Positions 50,991 to 60,026 of a DNA stretch of 64,000 nucleotides are shown here, piece by piece. The position numbers were made by a program, and so were the translations under genes. Positions within the stretch are counted from its first letter, which is position 1, and each line of letters opens with the position of its first letter. The notes below the pieces were generated by a model. The model worked only from the letters and a program-made list of their open reading frames with translations. It made no database searches and was not told the DNA's origin. This DNA is from Ascidiaceihabitans sp039975415 (GTDB lineage: Bacteria; Pseudomonadota; Alphaproteobacteria; Rhodobacterales; Rhodobacteraceae), in the NCBI RefSeq assembly GCF_039975415.1, contig NZ_JBDWHD010000006.1; one strand, written 5' to 3'.

Positions 50991-53303
50991 TTATTCCGAA
51001 GATTCACCGATCTCAGGCATTGATTGTTTCTTTCTCAAAGCCTCCAGCAAAGCCTGTTTCAGCACCGTGCTTGAGAAAGGTTTTTGAATAAATTTGAACG
51101 TCCTACTGAAAGCGGATTGGTCCTTCATAGCTAAGCCAGTATAACCAGACATGAATACAACCGACGCGTTTGGCGTAAAATGCAAGAGTACTTCAGAAAG
51201 ATCGGGACCCATGATTTCGCCCGGCAGAACAACATCCAAGAGAAAGAAATCGAAGGCAGGTTCTGCAGAGCAAATTTCGATAGCTTGCGTGGCCACACTT
51301 GCAACAGTGACATCCATGCCGGCTTGATTGAGACGCTGTTTTAGGATGTGTCGCAGCGTGTCGTCATCTTCAACAACCAAAGCGCGGCGGCCAACCAGTA
51401 AATGTTCGTCGTTTATCGAGCTGTTGGCCTTCGGATCATCGTCAGGTTCAATCTCTGATTTGGGCAAATAAAGTCTGACGTTCGTCCCTTCGCCTTCCAT
51501 ACTGTCTATGGCGATATGACCACCTGATTGTTTTGCGTATCCGAAAGCCATCGAAAGCCCTAACCCAGAGCCTTTTCCGACGGGTTTGGTGGTGAAATAT
51601 GGGTCAAATGCGCGTTCAGCGGTATCCTTAGACATGCCAACTCCGTTATCGGACACTGCAAAACAAATATAAGGTCCCGGTACGATGTCGGAGGGAACCT
51701 CGACACTGTCATCTTGAAGCTTAGTGTTAAAGACCTTGATCTTAATCTTACCACCATCCGGCATCGCGTCTCGTGCGTTGATAACCAAATTCAAAAGGAC
51801 CGTTTCCAGTTCTTGGCGATCCACCCAGCAGAACCATGTGCCGCTTTCGACGACAACTTCTAAACTGATTTGCTCACCCAAAGACCGACACAACAAGTTT
51901 TCAAAATCAAGCAGTAGCTGCACGGGGTCTAAGGATTTTGGGGTAAGCGGTTGCTGGCGGGAAAACGCCAACAAACGATGGGTCAAAAGCGCCCCCCTTT
52001 GTGTTGCGCCTAAAGCCATTTCAAAGGCGCTAGAGACCTCCTTGTCGGACGAGTCTGGTGATCGCGCCAATTCGAGACTCCCCACGAGGATTGTCAGCAA
52101 ATTGTTGAAGTCATGCGCCACGCCCCCAGTTAACTGGCCGATAGCACGCAGCTTTTGTGAGTGGTTTAATTCGTCAGCTAAGCGTTTTTGTTCAAGTTGG
52201 GATTGGCGCAGGTCTGTTCTGTCAGCGCTCACCCCTCGGTAGCCACTGAAATTACCAGATGCATCGAAAAGAGGAACGCCGCTCGATTGAACTTGTCTGG
52301 TTTCGCCATCCGGCAACTGGAATGAAACCCAGAAATCCCGAAATGGTCTTTGCGTTTTTTTAATCGCCAAAAACGCGGATTGTCCGTCTTGGTCAAGACC
52401 GACCCGTGTGTCAAAATCAGCCTGCCCTAGGTCGGATGGATCCACGCCAACACCGATGACCTCGAAAAAACTGTCCGACAGATATGTCACCCTGTGATCC
52501 TTGTCGGTTTCCCAAAACCAATCCGACGCTGCGCGCACAAAATCGTTAATGCGCACTTCATTGCGTTGAAGTTCCGTCTGCGTCTCTTCCAATTCCTTGA
52601 TTTTGTCACGGCTGGCGGTCAGCAAACCGTTCATCGATCCCTCAAGTTGACCGATCTCGTTTGATTGATTGGCTGCACCTATCGTGGCTTTGAGTTGCCG
52701 GGGATCATGCGGATCGACCGATACAATATCCTTACTCAGCGAGACCAATGGACGGGTGATCACGCGCTGAAAAACGGCAAATAAGATCAAGGATAACAAC
52801 ACATTCCTTGCTAAGCCCGCGAATATATTTGTGAAAAACCGCGAGTAGAACACGGACAGAGCTTTGTCCATGTTGATGCTCACCATCAAATGCCCCACCT
52901 CACGGTTCTCTGTTGTGGCTATGAGATCGACTAGATACTCCGGATACGGATCACTTAATTTCTCGGTGATCCAAAAGAAATTACTTGCTGTGGGAACATG
53001 CATCGTTGCTGCCAGAGTGTTCCCAAGATCATCTTTAATGGCGGCCTGAAACACGAAATCATAACTGAATAGACCTTCAATGACTTGTTGGGCCAGTTCT
53101 TCATCTAATTGATGAGCAGCATCCGCAGCACTTGGCGCTAGAACCTGCAATACTCTTTCCGCCAACTCGTCAATTCGGCGCCGATCGTGATCGTAATCGA
53201 ACCATGTTTCAACAAGAGTCGTGATAACACCAAGAATAACGGCCACCAATATGGATAGCCGCGCCAGTCTATATGAAATCCCCTTTCTTGATACAGAAAA
53301 CAC
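50991..53303 (-). CDS. Hybrid sensor histidine kinase with PAS and receiver domains
   Basis: 770 residues. Two membrane segments (about 13-33 and 165-190) flank a periplasmic sensor, followed by HAMP-like ITRPLVSLSKDIVSVDPHD, a coiled segment (KIKELEETQTELQRNEV), PAS (about 250-370), HisKA with GQLTGGVAHDFNNLL (His near 395), HATPase with NLVINARDAMPDGG and DNGVGM/GKGSGLGLSMAFG, and a C-terminal receiver with VVEDDDTL and FFLLDVVLPGE. The phosphorelay can pass within the protein and on to the OmpR regulator. The ligand is unknown; the neighbouring binding protein is the candidate sensor partner. Confidence 0.92.
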   Translation of the reverse strand: MFSVSRKGISYRLARLSILVAVILGVITTLVETWFDYDHDRRRIDELAERVLQVLAPSAADAAHQLDEELAQQVIEGLFSYDFVFQAAIKDDLGNTLAATMHVPTASNFFWITEKLSDPYPEYLVDLIATTENREVGHLMVSINMDKALSVFYSRFFTNIFAGLARNVLLSLILFAVFQRVITRPLVSLSKDIVSVDPHDPRQLKATIGAANQSNEIGQLEGSMNGLLTASRDKIKELEETQTELQRNEVRINDFVRAASDWFWETDKDHRVTYLSDSFFEVIGVGVDPSDLGQADFDTRVGLDQDGQSAFLAIKKTQRPFRDFWVSFQLPDGETRQVQSSGVPLFDASGNFSGYRGVSADRTDLRQSQLEQKRLADELNHSQKLRAIGQLTGGVAHDFNNLLTILVGSLELARSPDSSDKEVSSAFEMALGATQRGALLTHRLLAFSRQQPLTPKSLDPVQLLLDFENLLCRSLGEQISLEVVVESGTWFCWVDRQELETVLLNLVINARDAMPDGGKIKIKVFNTKLQDDSVEVPSDIVPGPYICFAVSDNGVGMSKDTAERAFDPYFTTKPVGKGSGLGLSMAFGYAKQSGGHIAIDSMEGEGTNVRLYLPKSEIEPDDDPKANSSINDEHLLVGRRALVVEDDDTLRHILKQRLNQAGMDVTVASVATQAIEICSAEPAFDFFLLDVVLPGEIMGPDLSEVLLHFTPNASVVFMSGYTGLAMKDQSAFSRTFKFIQKPFSSTVLKQALLEALRKKQSMPEIGESSE

Positions 53304-53560
53304 TACACTTCCACACTTTCATGAACCAAATTTAGTGGTTTTCTTAGTGTATTTTAACGTTTTGGTCTAATTGTTAAGATTGCGTGGAGATCACGAAGCA
53401 GTGAGATGCTTGCACCCCTTTCTTTCTGAAAAAGTGGGTCAATCCCGTGTTGAGGACCGCAGCGGTAGATTCCATCAATTGTGATAGTGATGTATCCGCC
53501 GCGCCGCTCGGGCGGCGAGGGACTGACAGACGCATAATTGGAGTCTGGAGGGCAAGGAGC
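53304..53560. other. Gene-free stretch before the IS3 relic
   Basis: About 257 bp between the kinase start and the IS3-derived element. The kinase promoter should lie here. A GC-rich direct palindrome-like run CCGCGCCGCTCGGGCGGCG is at about 53491; no ORF is supported. Confidence 0.4.
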
Positions 53561-53837
53561 TGACCTGGGCCTCTAAAACACCTCCAAATTTGTGTAGAGT
53601 TCGCCCAACAAAAGGACGGACGAATGAAGGCACGTGTCACGGACGAACAGATCATACACTGCCCGGCAGGCGATTGCGTAGCGCTCTACAACTGGCGCAG
53701 ATCACATTCAGCTTTAGGCAACCTGACACCCATGGAATTCTTGCAGAGAAAGGCGATCGACAAGATGGCTGCATAAGGTCAAAGATTTAACCCCAAGGAC
53801 TCCGCGCAAAGCTCGAGGAGACTTGGGGCTCAGGTCA
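53561..53837 (+). mobile_element. Internally deleted IS3-family element (277 bp)
   Basis: Terminal repeats survive at both ends: TGACCTGGGCCTC at 53561 and, reversed, TGACCTGAGCCCC at 53837. The interior contains only the start of OrfA fused to the end of OrfB. No clear target duplication flanks it (AGC versus GAT). It is a short non-autonomous derivative. Confidence 0.75.
53624..53776 (+). pseudogene. OrfA-start / OrfB-end fusion inside the deleted IS3 element
   Basis: An uninterrupted 50-residue frame from ATG 53624 begins KARVTDEQII, typical of IS3 OrfA, and ends YNWRRSHSALGNLTPMEFLQ, RKAIDKMAA, the end of OrfB. The DDE catalytic region is absent, so a large in-frame deletion removed the middle. 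Not functional as a transposase. Confidence 0.75.
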
Positions 53838-53858
53838 GATGCGCAACAAACCCTCTTT

Positions 53859-53902
53859 TAGCAAAGAACGCTATTTGGGCCTATAAGCGCTGACTTCAGA
53901 CA
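53859..53902. repeat. Dispersed repeat, copy B (shared with 19798-19842)
   Basis: The 32-base core here, CTATTTGGGCCTATAAGCGC then TGACTTCAGACA, matches 19811-19842 at 28 positions, and the preceding TAGCAAAGAAC resembles TAGCAAAAAAAC. It begins 21 bp after the IS3 relic's right end. Confidence 0.6.
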
Positions 53903-54068
53903 GCAATGACTATGTTCTAGTGCTGCAGTCTTCATCCAAGCGTTCGTTTGGTCAATCAAGACGCGGACCAAATTGTCCTTTTGGGGCTACAAGCCTTGTT
54001 CGTTAGTGGCATTAGGGGATGCGCATCATTGGATGGCAAGAGACCCAATGCACCACTTCTTGCAACTA

Positions 54069-54500
54069 TCAGTCATCCCTTTTCTTCACCCATCGAGACG
54101 TAAGCTCAGAAATCGACGTCATTTTGCGGTCGGGTAGACAAGAAATATCACAATCCGGTTCCGCGATTTTTATTGAATTTCCGTCCCACAACCACCAGTA
54201 GATGGGTCGCCCTGCGCTGTCTCTTACAGCAAACCGAAACAAAGGCATCGTAATCGGATTTTGATTGGATAGATGGCTTTCGACCTGCCCCTTCAGACGG
54301 CCTAACTGCAAAGCGTGTGACATCGGGGCAATGGCAAACTCAGAAAATGACAACACATCAGATGTTGCAACGGGCACGTCGTATCCGTTCGGATCGATTG
54401 CCAATATCTCGTGATAGGTCGGATGAACGGAAACGCATTTCGCATAGAAATGCGCATCATCAAGATCAATGCGAACGACCTCACCAGCACGCAGTGTCAC
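54069..54500 (-). CDS. Conserved-looking protein of the aromatic cluster, function unknown
   Basis: 143 residues, overlapping the decarboxylase-like gene by 4 bp, so it is co-translated. A short beta-rich N-terminus (RAGEVVRIDLDDAHFYAK) and a Trp-rich segment PIYWWLWDGNSIKI stand out; no motif is recognised. It has no signal peptide. As the last gene of the reductase operon it probably assists the same pathway. Confidence 0.65.
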   Translation of the reverse strand: MTLRAGEVVRIDLDDAHFYAKCVSVHPTYHEILAIDPNGYDVPVATSDVLSFSEFAIAPMSHALQLGRLKGQVESHLSNQNPITMPLFRFAVRDSAGRPIYWWLWDGNSIKIAEPDCDISCLPDRKMTSISELTSRWVKKRDD

Positions 54501-55483
54501 AGGCTGTAACCTTCATATGTTGCGGGGTGGAACAGCTCTGCGATATCCAGTTTACGCGGGGAAAGACCTTGAGCGTGATGTGCTGTCAAAAAGGCGTCGA
54601 TGACATGTTCGTTGCCCCCCACACCGTAGGACCAAATATTGGGTTGGAGTTGATCGGCAAGGCGCAGTGTGTCCTCGACAAACGGCATGGTGACTTTGGT
54701 GGCTGAGGTGTCCGCCAACGCCGCCGTGGCCATAGCTTTGGACTGGCCAAACGCTTTCAACAGCGCGCCAGGCAACCAAGGATGTTGGTCCGCAAGGCTG
54801 CGACGCACGCCAAGGACGTGCATGATCGGGAAGATTTGCGTGTCTTTGTACCACTGCGTCGCAACCGCTTGGCTGTCGGCAAACAGTCGCCCGACGTCGG
54901 CGTGCCCTTCGGCGAAACAGCGCGGCCAGCGGGGGCCGACGAAACCGTCGATTTCTCCTGCTGCCAGCATTTCATTCAACGAACGACCTTCGGGTGCCAG
55001 TGTAATGGTCACATCATCCGGTGGCGTGAACTTGAGCTTTTCAGGGCGTCCGGCCGTATCCATGCCACCGCGCACCCATTCGATGTCGCTGGGCGAGACA
55101 CCGTAGCCTTGTAAGATCGCGCGCACCCAAACGTTTGCGGTCAATTGATATTCGGCAATGCCGATCTTTTTGCCTTTCAGATCGGCGGGTGACGCAATGC
55201 CTTTGTCCGTCCGGATATAGATCGAGGTATGGCGAAAGGCGCGGCTAAGGAACACAGGCACCGCAATGTAGGGCGGGTCATCGCGCGTCAGAGACATACA
55301 GTAAGAGCTAAATGACAGTTCACTGATGTCGCAGGTTTTGTGGCGGAAAGCGTTAAAGAACATCTCTTCGGGGCTTTGCAGCATTACCACGGGATCAACG
55401 CCGTCAATCTTCACGCGCCCGTCGTAAATTGGGCGGGTGCGATCATAGTCACCAACAGCAACGGATAAGGTCAGATCAGTCAT
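54497..55483 (-). CDS. 4,5-dihydroxyphthalate-decarboxylase-like protein (Pht5/OphC family)
   Basis: 328 residues. The sequence has the two-lobe binding-protein fold of Pht5-type enzymes and, as in them, no signal peptide (MTDLTLSVAVGDYDRTRP). Landmarks: CDISELSFSSYCMSL, SPADLKGKKIGIAEYQLTAN, GEIDGFVGPRWPRCF. In the known phthalate pathway the enzyme removes one carboxylate from 4,5-dihydroxyphthalate to give protocatechuate. It overlaps the next gene by 4 bp and lies in an operon with an oxygenase reductase and a Gfo/Idh dehydrogenase. The substrate here is uncertain. Confidence 0.82.
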   Translation of the reverse strand: MTDLTLSVAVGDYDRTRPIYDGRVKIDGVDPVVMLQSPEEMFFNAFRHKTCDISELSFSSYCMSLTRDDPPYIAVPVFLSRAFRHTSIYIRTDKGIASPADLKGKKIGIAEYQLTANVWVRAILQGYGVSPSDIEWVRGGMDTAGRPEKLKFTPPDDVTITLAPEGRSLNEMLAAGEIDGFVGPRWPRCFAEGHADVGRLFADSQAVATQWYKDTQIFPIMHVLGVRRSLADQHPWLPGALLKAFGQSKAMATAALADTSATKVTMPFVEDTLRLADQLQPNIWSYGVGGNEHVIDAFLTAHHAQGLSPRKLDIAELFHPATYEGYSL

Positions 55484-56646
55484 GTATCACCAGTCTTTAA
55501 GGGGTTGATCGAAACCGGCTGCCCGGAATTTGCGCTGTCCAAGATTGCGTGGCATGTAGCGAGGGCATCATGGCCCCATGCCCCCGATTGCACAGGCTTT
55601 GGGCCAGCACGAAGGAGATCTACAATCGCCTGCGCGAAGTCCTTGCGGGAATAGTCAAAAGGGCAATTGATGGTTTCGATTTTGTCGGGCCCATAGATTG
55701 AAACACGGTCCATGCCGATATGAATATCGCCAAGCTCGCAAAACACGGTGACGGGCCCAAAGTGTTCGTGATGCGTGGGGTCGGGTAACCCGTTTACGCC
55801 TGTGAAAGCGCGGGTGCGTTTAAAAGTGACCTCATCGGTAACGTCTTTCAGCGCGCGGCGGGCTTTGCCATAGGCATTAGCGGGCTTTGCCACCCCAAGT
55901 TCCGAGACACCGTCCATCTGTATGTCGCTGTCGTAGAACCCATAGCCCGAATAGGTCAGGCTGGCGCATGCGCCATTCTCAAATGACACGATTGCCATGA
56001 AAGCCCCTTCGCTGGGGCGCTCAGGATCCCAGTTTCCGGTCTTGGCAAAAACGGAAACGGGACGCGCTCCGATCAATCGCATGGCGACATCCACCTGATG
56101 CACAGCCTGCGAAAAAATGACGCCGCCGCCCGCACTGGTTTGCAATTCCTCAGGCCTGCGCGGACGGTACATAAAGTCTGTGGCCGTCAGCATATGCAGC
56201 ATTTTGACTTGCCCCATCGCGCCACTCTCGATTGTCGAAGCGGCTTGCGCAATGGGCGCGTCATAGCTGTGACTAGGGCCGACCAATAGATGTAGGCCTT
56301 TGTCGGCGGCCAATTGTGTGAGCGCGCGCGCCTCATCCAGATCAATGGTGATGGGTTTTTCAACAACCACATGTTTGCCTGCATTCAAACAATCGGTGAC
56401 ATGCGCGTTGTGCATTTGGTGCGGGGTCGCGACATAGACAATCTCGATCTCAGGATCACACAGCATGTCGGTGTAGTCCGCATAAGTTTGTCCGCCAAAG
56501 GCTGCCTCAAAAGCTTTGCGCGGAGCCTCAGACGGGTTTGCGCCAGCGATCAGGTGAATGTCGGGATGCGTCTGCAACCCTCGCGCTGAAAGGGCAAAGC
56601 CGCGGCCCAACCCGATCACACCCATTCTGGCCGGACTATAGGTCAA
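55480..56646 (-). CDS. Gfo/Idh/MocA oxidoreductase, dihydrodiol-dehydrogenase-like
   Basis: About 388 residues. The start is probably TTG 56646, giving MTYSPARMGVIGLGRG with the Rossmann GxGxxG close to the N-terminus; ATG 56625 would cut it to GVIGLG. EKP motif in HVVVEKPITIDLDEA (residues about 95-110) and the C-terminal domain GGGVIFSQAVHQVDVAMRL with the catalytic His/Asp pair. In phthalate pathways the cis-dihydrodiol dehydrogenase (Pht4/OphB) belongs to this family. It overlaps both neighbours, 11 bp with the reductase and 4 bp with the decarboxylase-like gene. Confidence 0.82.
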   Translation of the reverse strand: MTYSPARMGVIGLGRGFALSARGLQTHPDIHLIAGANPSEAPRKAFEAAFGGQTYADYTDMLCDPEIEIVYVATPHQMHNAHVTDCLNAGKHVVVEKPITIDLDEARALTQLAADKGLHLLVGPSHSYDAPIAQAASTIESGAMGQVKMLHMLTATDFMYRPRRPEELQTSAGGGVIFSQAVHQVDVAMRLIGARPVSVFAKTGNWDPERPSEGAFMAIVSFENGACASLTYSGYGFYDSDIQMDGVSELGVAKPANAYGKARRALKDVTDEVTFKRTRAFTGVNGLPDPTHHEHFGPVTVFCELGDIHIGMDRVSIYGPDKIETINCPFDYSRKDFAQAIVDLLRAGPKPVQSGAWGHDALATCHAILDSANSGQPVSINPLKTGDT

Positions 56647-57577
56647 GAACCAACTCGCCAGCACGCGCACGCGATACACAAATCATAATCTGGTCTGCTT
56701 TTTCCTCATCCATCAGCACCATATCACGGTGGTCTACGTCGCCTTCGATCAGGCCACATTTACAGGTGCCACAGGTGCCGCTTTCGCACGAACTGGTGGT
56801 CGCGATGCCTTCATCGCGCAGCGCCTCAAGAATAGATTTATCGCTTGGCACGGTGATCGTTTGGCCGGTTTTTTGAAGGCGCACCTCAAAGGGTTTGTCA
56901 TCCTCGCGCACGGCGGCAACGCCTGCGAAATCCTCAAAATGGATTGAGCCATCAGGCCAATGACCAGAGATGCCTTTTATCTCTTCCATCAATGGGCCAG
57001 GGCCGCAACAATAGACATGCGCCTTGCTGGGGTCCGCGAAATCATCCCAAAAATCGTACAGATTTTCGAAGTCGCCGTTGTCGTAATGCACGTTCAACCG
57101 GCCCCCAAGCAGGGCTTGGAGGTCAGGCACATAAGCGGCGTCTTGCGCGCTGCGGGCGCAATAGATCATCCGCAGTTTTGCCTTTGTGGCCATCAGCTGC
57201 TGGGCCATCGCATAAATCGGTGTGACGCCAATGCCGCCTGCAATCAAAAGGTATTCAGGGGCTGTGCCAAGCGGGAAATTATTTGCCGGGGCCTGAACCG
57301 ATACGCTTTCGCCAATGGCAAGCCTATGCATGGCCAGCGATCCGCCGCGTCCGGTTTCTTCGCGTTTAACAGCAACTTTATAGCTCGTGGGGTTTTGGTC
57401 GGGATACACCAAGGAATACTGACGCACAGCACCACCAGGCGTTTCAATGGCGATATGCCCACCCGCATCCGCCGCAGGTAGAACGCTTGCGCCCGATGCT
57501 TCAAACGTGAACTCTGTGATTTCCTGCGCAACGTCACGGCGCGACATCAAGGTAAGCATCATTTTTTGGGACACCAT
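56636..57577 (-). CDS. Phthalate-dioxygenase-reductase-type ferredoxin reductase
   Basis: 313 residues from ATG 57577, preceded by GGAG. Order of the class IA reductases: FMN/FAD domain (ETPGGAVRQYSLVYPDQ), NAD domain (GGIGVTPIYAMAQQLMA, CCGPGPLMEEIKG), then a plant-type [2Fe-2S] ferredoxin domain at the C-terminus with CESGTCGTC and a final Cys in MICVSRA. It donates NADH electrons to the Rieske oxygenase encoded divergently at 57681. The chain length equals that of known phthalate reductases. Confidence 0.92.
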   Translation of the reverse strand: MVSQKMMLTLMSRRDVAQEITEFTFEASGASVLPAADAGGHIAIETPGGAVRQYSLVYPDQNPTSYKVAVKREETGRGGSLAMHRLAIGESVSVQAPANNFPLGTAPEYLLIAGGIGVTPIYAMAQQLMATKAKLRMIYCARSAQDAAYVPDLQALLGGRLNVHYDNGDFENLYDFWDDFADPSKAHVYCCGPGPLMEEIKGISGHWPDGSIHFEDFAGVAAVREDDKPFEVRLQKTGQTITVPSDKSILEALRDEGIATTSSCESGTCGTCKCGLIEGDVDHRDMVLMDEEKADQIMICVSRARAGELVLDL

Positions 57578-57598
57578 CAATCTCCTTAGGTGAATAAT

Positions 57599-57614
57599 AA
57601 TTAGATATCTAATT
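57599..57614. promoter_or_regulatory. Perfect 16-bp palindrome in the divergent oxygenase promoter
   Basis: AATTAGATATCTAATT (57599-57614) is a perfect palindrome in the 103-bp gap between the divergent reductase and Rieske oxygenase genes. On the minus strand TTGACA (57626-57621) lies seven bases upstream of it, so a bound repressor would block the reductase promoter. No regulator gene is in the cluster; an outside GntR/MarR/IclR-type repressor is likely. Confidence 0.7.
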
Positions 57615-57680
57615 TTCTATTGTCAATCGAGAAGATGGTGATAAGCTTAGGCTTGAATGTAGTCTATCTGGACGGTTGTT

Positions 57681-58964
57681 TTGCTCACGACAGAAGAAAA
57701 TAAAACGCTTGTAGAGGCCGGACCAGGCACCCCAATGGGCACCTTGATGCGCAGCCATTGGACGCCTGTTTGCTTGATCGAAGAAGTTGCAGAGCCTGAC
57801 TGCAAGCCGCTGTTGGTCGAAGCGCTTGGTGAACGCTATGTGGCGTTTCGCGACTCCGAAGGCCGCTTGGGTTTGCTCGATGAACTTTGCCCGCACCGCA
57901 AAGCCTCGCTTGTTCTTGGGCGTAATGAGGATTGCGGATTGCGCTGCCTTTATCACGGATGGAAGTTCGACGTGACAGGCAAGACGGTTGCAATGGCGTC
58001 TGAACCCGAAGGCAGCCCGCTGGCCGAGAAGGTTGCCGCGCGGTCATACCCTGTGCGTGAATGCGGTGGGTTTGTTTGGGCGTGGCTGGGCGCAAAGGAA
58101 GACACACCAGCGTTCCGCCGCCCGCCTTTCGCGCCCAATGACGACGTTCGCGTGTCCATACTTAAGATCCGCATTCCCGCCAACTGGGCGCAGATCACCG
58201 AGGGCCAGATCGACAGTGCACATTCGTCGTCGCTGCATTCCTCAGACATGGTGCCCGCACGGGTTGAGGGGGCCGCCGCCGATGGCAAAAGCTGGTATCG
58301 CCCGTCGACGGATAAGTCGCCGCGCATGCAAACGCAGACCACGGAATATGGTTTTCACTACGCCGCCATTCGCCGCCCGATCAAAGGGGCCGCGACGCAT
58401 AACTACATCCGCGTGACCGAATATGTAGCGCCGTATTTCTCGCTGATCCCGCCCAACAGTTCGTACCAAGTCGCAACTGTTGTTGTCCCCATTGACGATG
58501 AAACCAGCGCGTTTCACTTCATCGCTTGGGGCGACGCTGAAACGACCCCCGACACCGACAGCTGGCGCGCCTTTAACCATGTTGTGCCGGGCGTTGATCT
58601 TGATGAAGGCACATGGGCTACACGGCGTACCAAGGAAAACTGGTTTGGTCAGGACCGCGAGTGGATGAAAGAAGGGAATTTCACCGGTATCGCGGGTATC
58701 CCGAACCAAGATATCGCCATGTGGGTTTCGATGGGTGCCAAAGTTGATCGCAGCAAAGATATCTTGGGGGCGTCTGATTTGGCGATTGTCGAATTCCGCC
58801 GTCTGATGGTGGATGCCGCACAACTTGTTGCGGAAGGCGGGCCTGCTATCGGGGCTAACCCTGACATCGTGCAGACGAACATCGCGTCTTATGAAGGCGT
58901 CGTGTCCAAGGACGTGGATTGGCGTGATCTTGTTGGCGCCGACACACAGACCGCAGCGGAGTAG
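57681..58964 (+). CDS. Rieske non-haem-iron oxygenase, phthalate-dioxygenase type
   Basis: 427 residues from TTG 57681; no ATG precedes the fold. The Rieske cluster ligands are Cys70, His72 (CPHR), Cys89 and His92 (CLYHGW). The mononuclear iron site shows Asp178, His181 and His186 in QIDSAHSSSLH. The architecture is the alpha-only (alpha3 or alpha6) type of phthalate, vanillate and related oxygenases, with no beta subunit gene. It receives electrons from the divergent reductase. It may dihydroxylate, hydroxylate or O-demethylate an aromatic acid; the sequence does not settle which. Confidence 0.92.
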   Translation: MLTTEENKTLVEAGPGTPMGTLMRSHWTPVCLIEEVAEPDCKPLLVEALGERYVAFRDSEGRLGLLDELCPHRKASLVLGRNEDCGLRCLYHGWKFDVTGKTVAMASEPEGSPLAEKVAARSYPVRECGGFVWAWLGAKEDTPAFRRPPFAPNDDVRVSILKIRIPANWAQITEGQIDSAHSSSLHSSDMVPARVEGAAADGKSWYRPSTDKSPRMQTQTTEYGFHYAAIRRPIKGAATHNYIRVTEYVAPYFSLIPPNSSYQVATVVVPIDDETSAFHFIAWGDAETTPDTDSWRAFNHVVPGVDLDEGTWATRRTKENWFGQDREWMKEGNFTGIAGIPNQDIAMWVSMGAKVDRSKDILGASDLAIVEFRRLMVDAAQLVAEGGPAIGANPDIVQTNIASYEGVVSKDVDWRDLVGADTQTAAE

Positions 58965-58967
58965 ATC

Positions 58968-60002
58968 ATGATCAAGAACCCAATCCACCCGCATCTGGCC
59001 GACGCCTACAAAGAAATGGGCAAGCATTCGACGATCCCCTTGTGGGAGATCTATCACCTGCTGGTATCCAATGAGCCAAAGCCGATGGGGGATCCGCATC
59101 TGTGGCGTTACAGTGATTTGCGTCCGCTCTTGCTGGACGCTGGCAACAAAATCTCTGCTGAAGAGGCAGAGCGCCGCGTTCTTGCCCTCAAGAACCCGGG
59201 TCTTGAACGTCCTGGCATTGCGCAGACATTGTTTGCGGGTTTGCAACTTGTCATGCCGGGCGAAATCGCGCCCGCACACCGCCACACGCAAGGGGCCATT
59301 CGGTTCGTATTGGAAAGCACAGGCGGCTATACGGCGGTTGAAGGTGAGCGGTGCACAATGCAGCGCGGTGACTTTATCACGACACCAAGCTGGTGCTGGC
59401 ACGATCACGAGAACACTGGCGACGGCCCGATGATTTGGCTGGATGGGCTGGATGTTCCGCTTGTGAATTTTCTGGGCGGAAAGTTTGCCGAGGAAAATGA
59501 AACGGACCAGCAACCGATCTTTCGCAGCGATAATGCGTCTGTTGCAGGGTACGGCACTGGCTTGCGCCCATTCAACGGGGCAGAACAGAAACCCTATTCT
59601 CCGATCTTTCGCTATCCATATGACCGCTGCCGCACGGCTTTGATGGATATGGCACAAGGCACCATCGATCCCCATCTGGGCCATAAGATGATCTATGCAA
59701 ACCCCAATGACGGGGGGCATGTCCTGCCAACGATTTCGGCGTTTTTGCAGCATCTACCAAAAGGGTTTGAGACGGCCGCATGGCGCTCAACGGAATCAAC
59801 TGTGTTCAGTGTGGTCGAAGGATCAGGCGTTGTGCGCGTCGGCGACACAGAGATGCGCTTTGAAGAAAGCGATACCTTCGTTGTCCCCAATTGGACGGCC
59901 TATCAAATCGCGGCCAACACGGACGCGGTGCTGTTCAGTTTCTCAGACCGAGCTGCGCAAGAAAAGCTTGGGATTTTTCGCGAAGAGAAGCCTGCGGCCT
60001 AA
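58968..60002 (+). CDS. Gentisate 1,2-dioxygenase-family cupin
   Basis: 344 residues, bicupin of the gentisate/salicylate/1-hydroxy-2-naphthoate dioxygenase family. The iron ligands are His104 and His106 (HRHTQGA) with His145/147 (WHDH). Further landmarks are GYTAVEGERC and MQRGDFITTPSW. Family members open the ring between the carboxyl- and hydroxyl-bearing carbons; gentisate gives maleylpyruvate. ATG 58968 lies three bases after the oxygenase stop, so the product is probably made in step with it. Whether the substrate is gentisate or a related hydroxyacid is open. Confidence 0.88.
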   Translation: MIKNPIHPHLADAYKEMGKHSTIPLWEIYHLLVSNEPKPMGDPHLWRYSDLRPLLLDAGNKISAEEAERRVLALKNPGLERPGIAQTLFAGLQLVMPGEIAPAHRHTQGAIRFVLESTGGYTAVEGERCTMQRGDFITTPSWCWHDHENTGDGPMIWLDGLDVPLVNFLGGKFAEENETDQQPIFRSDNASVAGYGTGLRPFNGAEQKPYSPIFRYPYDRCRTALMDMAQGTIDPHLGHKMIYANPNDGGHVLPTISAFLQHLPKGFETAAWRSTESTVFSVVEGSGVVRVGDTEMRFEESDTFVVPNWTAYQIAANTDAVLFSFSDRAAQEKLGIFREEKPAA

Positions 60003-60026
60003 CGTAAATTGTCTTGGGAGGGACAG

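Noticed and set aside
53374..53655. 93-codon minus-strand frame beside the IS3 relic
   Set aside because: It crosses the IS end, has no recognisable domain and changes character in the alternative frames.
58242..59753. A 503-codon open frame antisense to the Rieske and gentisate-dioxygenase genes
   Set aside because: It lies wholly opposite two well-supported genes with strong motifs. The protein has no recognisable domain, and GC-rich third positions create long antisense frames.
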